A stretch of DNA of 15,559 nt from Clostridia bacterium (GCA_017408535.1 JAFQUL010000128.1:1-15559); one strand, 5' to 3'. Numbered from the stretch's first letter, positions 7,481-14,312 are shown. Numbers and translations are program-made. Notes: a model not told the origin generated them from the letters alone.

Positions 7481-7486
7481 TATAAT
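7481..7486 (+). promoter_or_regulatory. Possible -10 box of a local rbfA promoter
   Basis: A perfect TATAAT on the + strand lies 50 bp before the rbfA start, but its -35 region (for example TTACCT at 7459-7464, 16-bp spacing) is weak. It overlaps the expected start of the fucU transcript on the other strand, so the two promoters would be divergent and overlapping. Confidence 0.35.
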
Positions 7487-7491
7487 TAGAT

Positions 7492-7505
7492 TATAAGCGC
7501 TGACA
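7492..7505 (-). promoter_or_regulatory. cre-like site (CcpA) in the fucU promoter
   Basis: On the - strand TGTCAGCGCTTATA matches TGNNANCGNTNNCA at 7 of 8 fixed positions, with the typical GCGCTT core. It covers the spacer and part of the -10 box, where CcpA binding would block transcription. No CcpA gene is visible here. Inferred from the motif alone. Confidence 0.4.
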
Positions 7506-7517
7506 GGCTTTCTGTCA
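7501..7517. promoter_or_regulatory. Inverted repeat (candidate operator) over the fucU -35 box
   Basis: TGACAG (7501-7506) and CTGTCA (7512-7517) are perfect 6-bp arms around a 5-bp centre. The repeat overlaps the fucU -35 hexamer and lies 6 bp before the rbfA Shine-Dalgarno. It could be a repressor operator or, in a rightward RNA, a small hairpin in the rbfA leader. It overlaps the cre-like site by 5 bp. Confidence 0.45.
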
Positions 7518-7536
7518 AGCAAGAAAGGATAAAAAT

Positions 7537-7938
7537 ATGGCAGGACACAGACGCGGAAGAATAAATGACGCTGTAAAGGAAGAGCTCAGCACCATTCTCA
7601 GAGAGATCAAGGACCCCAGAATTACCGATAACTTCGTTACGGTCACCGCCGCAGAGGTGGCACCCGACATGAAGACCGCCAGGATCTTTTTCTCCAGTCT
7701 GGCTGATGACAATATGGCAGAGGAGACCGGACGGCTTTCTCCCAAAAACAAGGAGATACTGAAGGGACTTCAGAGCGCCGCGGGCTTTATGAGACGTGAG
7801 CTTGCCCGCCGCATCAATCTGAGAGCAACTCCCGAGCTTACCTTTGTGTATGACGAGTCGCTCAGGCACGGTGCAAGGATCAACACTATTCTCAATGACA
7901 TTGAGAGAAAAAAGGTAAAGAGCGAAGAAGATGAGTAA
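7537..7938 (+). CDS. rbfA: 30S ribosome-binding factor A
   Basis: 133 residues, within the normal range. The N-terminus MAGHRRGRINDAVKEELSTI followed by LREIKDPRI, then the single KH-like domain (FVTVTAAEVAPDMKTARIFF, later ELARRINLRATPELTFVYDESL.HG..I) is diagnostic for RbfA. It binds the 30S subunit near helix 1 of 16S rRNA and assists late maturation, notably in the cold. AAAGGA (7524-7529) sits 7 bases before the ATG. It opens a tight + strand operon with nrnA, truB and pgeF. In many Firmicutes rbfA directly follows infB; here it follows a divergent sugar operon instead, so it must have its own promoter or be read from a distant one. Confidence 0.96.
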   Translation: MAGHRRGRINDAVKEELSTILREIKDPRITDNFVTVTAAEVAPDMKTARIFFSSLADDNMAEETGRLSPKNKEILKGLQSAAGFMRRELARRINLRATPELTFVYDESLRHGARINTILNDIERKKVKSEEDE

Positions 7939-8908
7939 TTTTACTTTTGAAGAGCTTAAGGAGAGGGTAAAGGCACTTTCCGGCAGAGTGGCTATCCTCA
8001 CTCATGAAAGGGCGGATGCCGATACCGTCGGCTCGGCCGTGGCTCTTTCATATATACTTTCGGCGATGGGTACCGACAGCGTGATAGTATCTCCCGACGG
8101 TATCCCCGCACGACTTGCCTTCCTTTCCCCCCGGACGGGGGTGGTAGCTGACACCGATACCGTAATATCGGTGGACGTGCCCTCTCTTGAGCAGCTTGGA
8201 AAATACGGGGAGATAAAAGCCAGGATACTCTTTAAGATCGACCATCACCGCCGCAGCGAGGAGTACGCACCGGGATATATTGACAGCGGGTGTGCCGCCG
8301 CAGGCGAGATCATCTTTGATCTGGGTGAGGCGCTGGCAGAGGAGGGAGCTATCGGAGAGCTGCCCGGGGAATATTACTCGGCAGTATATGCCGCCATCAG
8401 CTCTGACAGCGGTTGCTTTAAGTTTTCAAACGTTACTCCCACAACTCACAGAAGAGCCGCAAAGCTTCTTGAGAAGGGGATAGATGCCGCAGAGATCAAC
8501 CGAAAGCTCTTTGACAGCAAGTCAAAGGAGGAGGTCGCCGCGGCACGGCTTGCATATTCCGCCCTTAATCTGTACCGCGGGGGCAGTATTGCGGTAATAA
8601 CCTTTACCCTCGCTATGCAGAAGGAGTGCGGAGCAGACCCGCGGGATCTCGGCGGTCTTGTGGATATTCCCAGGGGTATCGACGGTGTTGCCGCGGCGGC
8701 GGTGCTTAAGGAATCCGCTCCCGGTGAATACAGAATATCTCTCAGGTCAAACGGCGATCTTGACGTTTCGCTGGTTGCCGCCATCTACGGCGGCGGCGGT
8801 CATATCCGCGCGGCGGGGGGCACTATGAACGCCTCCGGTCCTGAAGCGGCAGAAGCGGAGATAGTCTCCGTCATAATATCGGAAATTGAAAAGCAGGGAA
8901 TAGAATGA
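7931..8908 (+). CDS. nrnA: DHH/DHHA1 phosphoesterase, oligoribonuclease / pAp phosphatase NrnA
   Basis: 325 residues, as expected for NrnA. Metal-binding motifs of the DHH family appear in order: H25-x3-D29-x-D31 with GS (34-35), D82 in SVDVPS, DHH at 104-106, and D159 in SSDSGCFKFSN. The C-terminal DHHA1 domain ends with GGGGHIRAAGG (287-297), which binds the substrate. NrnA degrades short oligoribonucleotides and dephosphorylates 3'-phosphoadenosine 5'-phosphate in the cytoplasm, using Mn2+. The start overlaps the end of rbfA by 8 nt, indicating translational coupling. The rbfA-nrnA-truB order is a conserved Firmicute arrangement, supporting NrnA rather than another DHH protein such as GdpP or RecJ, which also have extra domains. 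Confidence 0.93.
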   Translation: MSNFTFEELKERVKALSGRVAILTHERADADTVGSAVALSYILSAMGTDSVIVSPDGIPARLAFLSPRTGVVADTDTVISVDVPSLEQLGKYGEIKARILFKIDHHRRSEEYAPGYIDSGCAAAGEIIFDLGEALAEEGAIGELPGEYYSAVYAAISSDSGCFKFSNVTPTTHRRAAKLLEKGIDAAEINRKLFDSKSKEEVAAARLAYSALNLYRGGSIAVITFTLAMQKECGADPRDLGGLVDIPRGIDGVAAAAVLKESAPGEYRISLRSNGDLDVSLVAAIYGGGGHIRAAGGTMNASGPEAAEAEIVSVIISEIEKQGIE

Positions 8909-9822
8909 AAGAAGTAAAAGGCTCTCCCATGGGGGGAGTTCTGCTTATAGACAAGCCTGCCGGCTTTACCTCCCACGACGTGGTAAACAAGGTAAGGCGG
9001 TTGTACTCCACCAAAAAGGTGGGGCATACCGGCACCCTTGACCCTATGGCTACCGGACTTTTGGTGGTGCTGGTGGGGCGCGCGGCAAAGGCGGCGGAGT
9101 ATCTTTCCGCTGATGATAAAAAGTATCTGGCGGGTCTGCTCCTCGGTATCACCACCGATACGGAGGATACCACCGGAAAAGAACTGACCAAAAGTGATGC
9201 GATACCGGATGAAGCGGCGGTGCTCTCTGCACTTGACAGCTTCAGAGGGGAGATAGACCAGATACCGCCTATGTATTCCGCGCTTAAGATAGGTGGAAAA
9301 AAACTCTGCGATATCGCCCGTGCAGGGGGAGAGGCAGAGAGACAGGCAAGAAGGATAAATATCTTCTCCCTTGAGGCAGAGAAAAAGACGGAAAGGGAGT
9401 ATTTCCTGTCTGTTCACTGCTCAAAGGGAACGTACATACGCACTCTCTGTGCGGATATCGGCGAGACACTGGGCTGCGGCGGAGTAATGAGCTCACTCAG
9501 ACGTGTGTCGGCCGGGGGATTTTCTCTCTCAGACTCGCATACACTTGAGGGGATAGAGGCTCTTGACGAAAAGGAAAGAGAAGCCCTTCTCATACCCACC
9601 GAAGAGCTGTTTTCCGATCTTGATGCGGTAAAGCTTCCCGCATTTTACGAGCGGCTCTGCCGCAACGGTGCAGAAATATATCTTAAAAAGATAAATTGCT
9701 CCTTTGAGGTGGGAAAGAGAGTGCGGCTCATGGGAGAAAAGGGCTTTTTCGCCCTGGGTGAGGTCAGGGAATATCCGGACGGCACAGCGGTGAAGGCTAT
9801 CAAAAATTTCGATACGGAGTGA
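8905..9822 (+). CDS. truB: tRNA pseudouridine-55 synthase
   Basis: 305 residues, normal for TruB. The N-terminus GGVLLIDKPAGFTSHDVV and the catalytic motif VGHTGTLDPMATGLL with nucleophile D46 are diagnostic, followed by KKYLAGLLLG, QIPPMYSALKI.GKKL and GTYIRTLCADIGE.LGCGG. It isomerises uridine 55 in the T-loop of nearly all tRNAs. The ATG overlaps the nrnA stop in an ATGA (8905-8908), so coupling is expected; an alternative ATG at 8929 would remove eight residues and is less likely for that reason. The C-terminal ~70 residues resemble the small PUA-like tail of bacterial TruB. ribF, which often comes next, is absent. Confidence 0.96.
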   Translation: MKEVKGSPMGGVLLIDKPAGFTSHDVVNKVRRLYSTKKVGHTGTLDPMATGLLVVLVGRAAKAAEYLSADDKKYLAGLLLGITTDTEDTTGKELTKSDAIPDEAAVLSALDSFRGEIDQIPPMYSALKIGGKKLCDIARAGGEAERQARRINIFSLEAEKKTEREYFLSVHCSKGTYIRTLCADIGETLGCGGVMSSLRRVSAGGFSLSDSHTLEGIEALDEKEREALLIPTEELFSDLDAVKLPAFYERLCRNGAEIYLKKINCSFEVGKRVRLMGEKGFFALGEVREYPDGTAVKAIKNFDTE

Positions 9823-9828
9823 TGATAA

Positions 9829-10629
9829 TTGTTCAGTATCATTGACCGTGACGGGGTAAAGCTCCTCGTCTCAGATAAAATAAAGGAAAAGCACGGCTTT
9901 TCCACCAGAGTCGGGGGTGTCAGTACCCTCCCTCATACTGCATCTCTCAATCTCGGCTATTACAGGGGAGATGACAGCGAAACGGTACGTGAGAATCTCC
10001 GCCGGTTTTCTCAGGCGGTGGGGATCCCCCTTGAGGATTTCGTTTCAGTTACTCAGATACACTCGGCGGAGGTGAGATATACTACCGAGGAGGACAGGGG
10101 CGGAGGAATATTCTATAAAGCCGATTATGAGTGTGACGGTTATATTGCCGACAGACCGGGAATTGCCCCTTGCGTAAAGACCGCCGACTGTGTCCCGATA
10201 CTCTTTTCATCAGGAGATGGGATCGTGGGCGCGGTACACGCAGGCTGGAGAGGGACCGCCCGCGGCATTGCCGAGGTGTGCGTAGAGAAGATGGTCGCTC
10301 TCGGAGCAAAGCGGGAGAGAATCACCGCTGCCATCGGCCCGTCAATAGGCTTCTGCTGCTACGAGGTGGGAGAGGATTTTTATTCTGAATTTTCTTCTCT
10401 CGCAGGAGAGGAGCTGACCAGGCGTTTCGTTATTCCAAAGGAAGGGGCGCCGGGAAAATATCACGCTGACCTGAAGAGTGCAAACAAAGAAATACTTATA
10501 AGAGCGGGAATAAAAGAGGAAAATATAGACGTGTCACTGCTGTGCACCGCCTGCCGTGAGGACCTGTTTTATTCCCACAGAAAGAGCGGCGGTCTCCGCG
10601 GCTCAATGTGTTCTGTTATCTCTCTTTGA
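9829..10629 (+). CDS. pgeF: PgeF/YfiH-family purine nucleoside phosphorylase (peptidoglycan editing factor, laccase-domain)
   Basis: 266 residues, typical of the family once called multicopper polyphenol oxidase or DUF152. The Zn-binding catalytic set is visible: H78 in QIHSAEV, C121 in KTADCVPI and H137 in VHAGWRGT. The pattern HGFSTRVGGVS near the N-terminus and IGPSIGFCCYEV further on are family hallmarks. Members phosphorolyse or deaminate adenosine and inosine; in E. coli the protein also prevents wrong amino acids entering peptidoglycan. The start is a TTG at 9829, the first possible start after an in-frame stop, with GGAG (9816-9819) nine bases upstream; the ATG at 9822 is out of frame. 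It lies 6 bp after truB and is the operon's last gene. Confidence 0.92.
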   Translation: MFSIIDRDGVKLLVSDKIKEKHGFSTRVGGVSTLPHTASLNLGYYRGDDSETVRENLRRFSQAVGIPLEDFVSVTQIHSAEVRYTTEEDRGGGIFYKADYECDGYIADRPGIAPCVKTADCVPILFSSGDGIVGAVHAGWRGTARGIAEVCVEKMVALGAKRERITAAIGPSIGFCCYEVGEDFYSEFSSLAGEELTRRFVIPKEGAPGKYHADLKSANKEILIRAGIKEENIDVSLLCTACREDLFYSHRKSGGLRGSMCSVISL

Positions 10630-10638
10630 TAAAACAGG

Positions 10639-10676
10639 AAAAACGGTACGAAGAGTTTCTTCTTCATACCGTTTTT
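10639..10676. terminator. Bidirectional intrinsic terminator after pgeF
   Basis: AAAAACGGTA (10639-10648) pairs with TACCGTTTTT (10667-10676). After one C-A mismatch, GAAGA pairs with TCTTC around a 6-nt loop. Poly-T on either strand lets it end both the pgeF transcript (10 bp after the stop) and the facing carboxypeptidase transcript (9 bp after its stop). Confidence 0.92.
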
Positions 10677-10684
10677 AATTTTTG

Positions 10685-12190
10685 TTATTTAACCGTCTTT
10701 ACGTATTCCTCAAGACACATACCCGCCTCGTATATCTTTGTGGCGTGGTATCTGCCCACGTAGCGGTAATGCCAGGGCTCAAAGTCGATCTTGGTTATAT
10801 CAGTCTTGTCCTCGGGGAATCTGAGGATAAAGCCGAATTTATGGGCATTTTCTCTGAGCCAGGTGTAGGCCTCTTCCTTTGCAAACAGCTTATCCGCAGA
10901 GGCAAGATTGTGCATATCTATACACAGACCCAGCTGATGCTCGCTGGTGCCCGGCTCGGCAGAATAGGTAAGCACCTTCTCTTTTGCCTGAGTCCAGGTC
11001 CATCCGGGATTGTTCTTCAGCTCCTGATCTATGTAGTAGTTGTGGTAGTATTTCTGGGTTGCGTAGGAGCGGTAGGCGCTGGTAACGGTCACGTCCTTGT
11101 AGCCGTTTGCGTACATCTCGATAAAGAGGGCCTCAAGTGCCTTTGCCGCATATTCGCTGAGCTGTACCTTTGCTCTGTCCGCGCGGGTGTTTACTACGTC
11201 GATGAGGTTCTCCGGAATAAAATCAGCGGAAAGGTAGTTGTTGTAGTTTACAAGGGTAAGAAAATCGTTACCCGTAGGATTCATATACTTTTCGTAGGCG
11301 GAAAGGTCTGTCTTGAAATCCGGCTTTCCGTCGCTTGAAGTGCCGTTGCCGCTGTTTTCAGCGTTAATGGCACTTTCCTCTGAGATGACCTCGATCTCCG
11401 AATAGTTTTTGATGCGGTAACCTACAGACTCGTAAAGGGGACTCTCCTCGGTACTGCCTGCCGCCTCTGTGCGCAAAACGGTGATCTCATTCTTTTTCTC
11501 ATTGTAATCGGCGGTAATTCCGGTCATAAACTCATTTACAAAGGACAGGGGAACCCACAGGTCTCCGCCGATCCTGCGGCTGTCTCCCGTCATCATCTCA
11601 CGCATACCGTTCATATATACGGTGCTTGTACCCACCACGAATCTGACGTTTTCCGTCTCATCGTCAATAGTTATGTACCGCATCTCGCTATTGTCGCCGG
11701 TTGCGGTCATAGAGCACATTACCGCAATACGGGTAAAATTCACCATAGGTTCTCCGTTATCCCCTATAGCCGAGGTGTACGGAACCCTCTCAAGTGAGCT
11801 TCCGTAGTGATAACGGTAATCAGATGTATCGAGAGAATTGGTGTTTGCCAGCTTGATCACAAAAAATATAACGAACAGCACAGTGAGAAGCAGATACATC
11901 ACGAGAGTAATGGCTACTTTAGCAATAACAGCGACGCGCTCTTCTTTTCTTCTCATATTTTCGCGGTACTGCTGTTCTCTGCGTCTACGACGCTCAGCTT
12001 CAACCAGTGCGGGATCGTATACTCCGCTCATGGGTCTCATTCCGCCGGCTGAGGGTCTCTGCCCACGGTTCTGCGGTCTTTGCATATTTCCCCCGGGTCT
12101 CGGTGCCGTAGGGGCTGGACGTCTCTCGGGCGGTCTCTGCCCGGCTTGTCTGTTTGCGGGTCTCGGGTTACGGTTGCCCTGATCGTTCAT
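10685..12190 (-). CDS. Membrane-anchored VanY-type D-alanyl-D-alanine carboxypeptidase (peptidase M15B)
   Basis: 501 residues in three parts. Residues 1-85 are a basic, Pro/Arg/Gln-rich cytoplasmic tail; about 86-113 form one transmembrane helix; the rest should be outside. Residues ~150-240 include VYMNGM.EMM and LWVPLSFVNEFMTGI, a pattern like the copper-amine-oxidase N-terminal-like domain common in Clostridia wall proteins. The C-terminal catalytic domain has SAYRSY (371-376), the Zn motif SEHQLGLCIDMH (H418, D425) and EPWH (H474), as in VanY/DacB enzymes that trim the terminal D-Ala of peptidoglycan stem peptides. GGGAGG-like ribosome binding site just before the ATG. It lies 19 bp after mnmM on the same strand. 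VanY relation does not imply vancomycin resistance: no vanHAX genes are present. Confidence 0.9.
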   Translation of the reverse strand: MNDQGNRNPRPANRQAGQRPPERRPAPTAPRPGGNMQRPQNRGQRPSAGGMRPMSGVYDPALVEAERRRRREQQYRENMRRKEERVAVIAKVAITLVMYLLLTVLFVIFFVIKLANTNSLDTSDYRYHYGSSLERVPYTSAIGDNGEPMVNFTRIAVMCSMTATGDNSEMRYITIDDETENVRFVVGTSTVYMNGMREMMTGDSRRIGGDLWVPLSFVNEFMTGITADYNEKKNEITVLRTEAAGSTEESPLYESVGYRIKNYSEIEVISEESAINAENSGNGTSSDGKPDFKTDLSAYEKYMNPTGNDFLTLVNYNNYLSADFIPENLIDVVNTRADRAKVQLSEYAAKALEALFIEMYANGYKDVTVTSAYRSYATQKYYHNYYIDQELKNNPGWTWTQAKEKVLTYSAEPGTSEHQLGLCIDMHNLASADKLFAKEEAYTWLRENAHKFGFILRFPEDKTDITKIDFEPWHYRYVGRYHATKIYEAGMCLEEYVKTVK

Positions 12191-12209
12191 TTGCTCTCCT
12201 CCCTTGGCT

Positions 12210-12767
12210 TTATTTTTTAGCCTTGGTCTCTATTATATAAAAATACGGCGAGGTAGGTGAATTTATTATTCTGAAGCAGGAAGCACACACCTTGTATTTT
12301 GAAAGCGAGGCAAGATATTCTCCAACCTCACGTCCCTCTGCGTCCCCTTCCTCGTGACCGGGATATATGGCTACCAGCAGGATACCGTCGGGAGCAAGCA
12401 GAGAAATCGCGGTCTCGATGGCGGGCAGGGTAGTACTTCTGAGAGTGGTTATTGATTTATCCCCTCCGGGGAGCCAGCCAAGATTAAACATTCCTGCCTT
12501 TATAGGCTCTTTTATATAATCGGCGGCAAGGTGATGTGATGCGTGGATCAGGGTGTAGTTATCTGGGCAGGAGCTCTCCAGCCTGCTGCGGGTGGACTCC
12601 ACGGCAGATGCCTGAATGTCAAAGGCATATACGTGACCCCTTTCACCTACCGTCTGAGAGAGAAACTCGGTGTCGTGTCCGTTACCCATAGTAAAGTCGG
12701 CAACAATGTCGCCCTCTCCTGCGTGAGCGAGTATAAAGGATTTTTGAAGCGACAGAAGATCTACCAT
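12210..12767 (-). CDS. mnmM: tRNA 5-aminomethyl-2-thiouridine methyltransferase MnmM (YtqB family)
   Basis: 185 residues, the size of B. subtilis YtqB. The SAM-binding motif VADFTMGNGHDTEFL (22-36), the acidic strand end VYAFDIQ and the family signature NLGWLPGGDKSITT (94-107) match YtqB closely from memory, as does YPGHEEG.AE. B. subtilis YtqB has been shown to be MnmM, which methylates nm5s2U at the tRNA wobble position to mnm5s2U, the step done by MnmC in E. coli. The older label is predicted rRNA methylase. The start at 12767 has AAAGGA about 12 bases upstream, slightly long. A perfect sigma-A promoter lies 37 bp before the start. Co-transcribed with the carboxypeptidase downstream. Confidence 0.9.
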   Translation of the reverse strand: MVDLLSLQKSFILAHAGEGDIVADFTMGNGHDTEFLSQTVGERGHVYAFDIQASAVESTRSRLESSCPDNYTLIHASHHLAADYIKEPIKAGMFNLGWLPGGDKSITTLRSTTLPAIETAISLLAPDGILLVAIYPGHEEGDAEGREVGEYLASLSKYKVCASCFRIINSPTSPYFYIIETKAKK

Positions 12768-12803
12768 CTTATATATCTGTCCTTTCTCTTTTTATCTTTC
12801 TAT

Positions 12804-12832
12804 ATTATAGCATCAGCCGCTTCCTTTGTCAA
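12804..12832 (-). promoter_or_regulatory. Perfect sigma-A promoter with extended -10 for mnmM
   Basis: On the - strand TTGACA (12827-12832) is followed after exactly 17 bp by TATAAT (12804-12809), with TGC just before the -10 box. The leader is about 30 nt. The promoter lies between the structured element and mnmM, so the host operon does not depend on read-through from the phage genes. Confidence 0.87.
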
Positions 12833-12849
12833 ATTATAAGAAAAAGAGA

Positions 12850-12909
12850 GTTTGATTTGGCGGTCTGAAAACCGCCATTTTGGGCATTGAAATGCCCAAA
12901 ACATCAAAC
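12850..12909. other. Three-way-junction inverted-repeat structure
   Basis: An outer stem GTTTGAT (12850-12856) with ATCAAAC (12903-12909) encloses two perfect hairpins: TGGCGGT/ACCGCCA (12858-12877, 6-nt loop) and TTTTGGGCAT/ATGCCCAAAA (12878-12901, TGAA loop). All three stems fit together as a compact three-way junction. On the - strand it is followed by TCTCTTTTT, so it may also end the phage late transcript. No coding potential. Confidence 0.7.
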
Positions 12910-12918
12910 GTCCGCATC

Positions 12919-13000
12919 AAATTACTTCGTAATTTACGAAAATTTCTCCTTTCGGAGAGATTTTCGTGGGGGGGTGTGATCGCTTAACGCGACACCCCCC
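12919..13000. other. Cluster of three further hairpins next to the endolysin gene
   Basis: In order: AAATTAC/GTAATTT (12919-12935, TTC loop); a 14-bp stem with one G-T pair, ACGAAAAT..CTCC with GGAG..ATTTTCGT (12936-12967, TTTC loop); and GGGGGGTGT/ACACCCCCC (12969-13000). On the + strand the last is followed by four T, so it resembles a terminator in that direction, but no + strand gene ends here. With the three-way junction, about 150 bp are almost fully paired. Confidence 0.7.
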
Positions 13001-13008
13001 TTTTCCCC

Positions 13009-14061
13009 TTACAGGGATCTCAGATATTTTACATCGACGGCACCGGTGACAGCACCTCTTTCCAGAGTGGAGATCACTGCTCTGCCGTCATCTGACAGAG
13101 AGCGGAGGTACAGGGGGACACGGTATACGAAATCGGCAAATCTTCTGCCGGTTCTGTATACTACCGCATCGGAGGATAGGGTCACTCTGTCTCCCACTGT
13201 CGGTACCGGTTCTTTTTTGTCACCGGCCTCTCCTTTTTTCCACAGGGTAAGATACAGAGGGTCGATAGCGGAGTTGATGGAGTTACGTCCGCTTTCATTC
13301 TCATCAATGACCGCTCTGTTTCCCTTTATTGACTTGATGCGCCATCTGTCTGCGTAAACAAAGGAGGGGACCGGTGCTCCGGTCTCCCATACTGCCCCGG
13401 GTCTGACGGTAACGATATCTCCCACCGCCAGTACCTCGCTTTTCGGGGGTAGAGGTTCTTCCTTTTCCGCCTCCTTGCTGTATCCGTAATGGTCTGCCAG
13501 CACCTTTGCTTCCGCTGACGCAAGAAGTCTGAGATTGTCATTATTCATGAGAAATCTGCAGGCCTCTCTGTTGGTGTGAAAGCTGTGCTCAAGTATGATG
13601 CCCACAGAGCCTGCCGATACCGCTCCTCTGATAACACCGTACCAGTCGGTATCGGGACGTACTGAGCTGTAAGGCTTTTTATAAAGCTCGAGATAGTTGT
13701 ATCTGTCATCTGAGAGTGCCATAGTCTCAAGGACTGCATTTCCCAGCTTCTCAGCGATATCCTTACCGCGGCCGGAGACAGGGTAGATCGCTACCACTCT
13801 CTTGGTAGCTTCGTGTCCCACCGCATTTGAGTGGAGGGAGATAAAAAGATCGTATCCCTCTGCCATGCGTCCTCTTGCGTAGACCTCAAGATCTTTCTCC
13901 TTATCTTCTCTCGTTACTCCTACCTCAAAGCCGTAGCTCTCAAGCTCCTCTTTAAGATATTTGTGCAGGACCCAGGTCATATCGCTTTCGTAATAACCCG
14001 GTATTACACCGGAGTTATACTTACCGTAGTGCCCTGCATCCAGCATTATTTTTATCGGCAT
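13009..14061 (-). CDS. Phage endolysin: N-acetylmuramoyl-L-alanine amidase (Amidase_3) with two C-terminal repeats
   Basis: 350 residues. Residues 1-195 form a zinc amidase of the Amidase_3 fold: LDAGHYGKYNSG with H11, E25, SLHSNA with H77, and ILEHSFHTN with catalytic E158. It cuts the bond between muramic acid and L-alanine. A Glu/Pro-rich linker (196-210) leads to two related repeats, about 214-272 (GDIVTVRPGAVWETGA...LYLT) and 290-348 (GDRVTLSSDAVVYRTG...KYLRSL), probably wall-binding. No signal peptide, so export depends on the holin encoded just upstream, which it overlaps by 10 nt. AAGGAGGAG precedes the ATG. Last gene of the phage-type block; a domesticated role in the host cannot be excluded. 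Confidence 0.9.
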   Translation of the reverse strand: MPIKIMLDAGHYGKYNSGVIPGYYESDMTWVLHKYLKEELESYGFEVGVTREDKEKDLEVYARGRMAEGYDLFISLHSNAVGHEATKRVVAIYPVSGRGKDIAEKLGNAVLETMALSDDRYNYLELYKKPYSSVRPDTDWYGVIRGAVSAGSVGIILEHSFHTNREACRFLMNNDNLRLLASAEAKVLADHYGYSKEAEKEEPLPPKSEVLAVGDIVTVRPGAVWETGAPVPSFVYADRWRIKSIKGNRAVIDENESGRNSINSAIDPLYLTLWKKGEAGDKKEPVPTVGDRVTLSSDAVVYRTGRRFADFVYRVPLYLRSLSDDGRAVISTLERGAVTGAVDVKYLRSL

Positions 14062-14312
14062 AGCTCCTCCTTTTTCTTCTTTTCTTTAAGTGTGTTCATA
14101 TATTCGTCGGCCTCTATAGCCTCTTCGGTAAAGCTGTTGTTCTTCCACCAGGCTACTGCTGCCGCCCCCAGGGTAAATAGTGCGGTGAGAAGCTCATATA
14201 CAGTCTCCTCCGCAAAGGGCAGGGGGTTGATACCGGAGGCGGTAAGTATCTGGTTGGCAAGTGCTATGGTAAGAACGATAGTTCTTGCAACTGTTGATGC
14301 TGTTACTTTCAT
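14052..14312 (-). CDS. SPP1-type phage holin
   Basis: 86 residues with two predicted membrane helices (about 9-27 and 38-55) and a charged, lysine-rich C-terminus. The pattern TVARTIVLTIALANQILTAS, then INPLPF and AWWKNNSFTEEAIEAD, is characteristic of SPP1/XhlB-type holins. It would form lesions in the membrane to let the endolysin reach the wall. The ATG at 14312 with AAAGGAG (14321-14327) is preferred over an upstream TTG at 14336, which would overlap the preceding gene more and lacks a site. Its end overlaps the amidase start, the usual holin-lysin cassette order. Confidence 0.9.
   Translation of the reverse strand: MKVTASTVARTIVLTIALANQILTASGINPLPFAEETVYELLTALFTLGAAAVAWWKNNSFTEEAIEADEYMNTLKEKKKKEELCR

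Larger units (their letters stand above)
7490..7518 (-). promoter_or_regulatory. Perfect sigma-A promoter of fucU-melA-melA
   Basis: On the - strand TTGACA (7513-7518) and TATAAT (7490-7495) are separated by exactly 17 bp, matching consensus at all 12 positions. Transcription would begin near 7483, giving a leader of about 30 nt to the fucU start. A promoter this strong in a catabolic operon normally needs repression, and two candidate operator sites overlap it. Confidence 0.85.

Noticed and set aside
9822..9845. ATG start for pgeF overlapping the truB stop
   Set aside because: That frame stops after seven codons; only the TTG at 9829 opens the PgeF frame.
10682..11338. 218-codon + strand frame opposite the carboxypeptidase
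   Set aside because: Hydrophobic shadow of the VanY gene, lies just after a strong terminator, and has no ribosome binding site.
10685..12190. Vancomycin-resistance gene interpretation of the VanY-type carboxypeptidase
   Set aside because: No vanR/S/H/A/X genes are present; VanY/DacB domains are common housekeeping wall enzymes in Clostridia.
12850..13000. CRISPR array
   Set aside because: The repeats are inverted, not regularly spaced direct repeats, and no cas genes are nearby.
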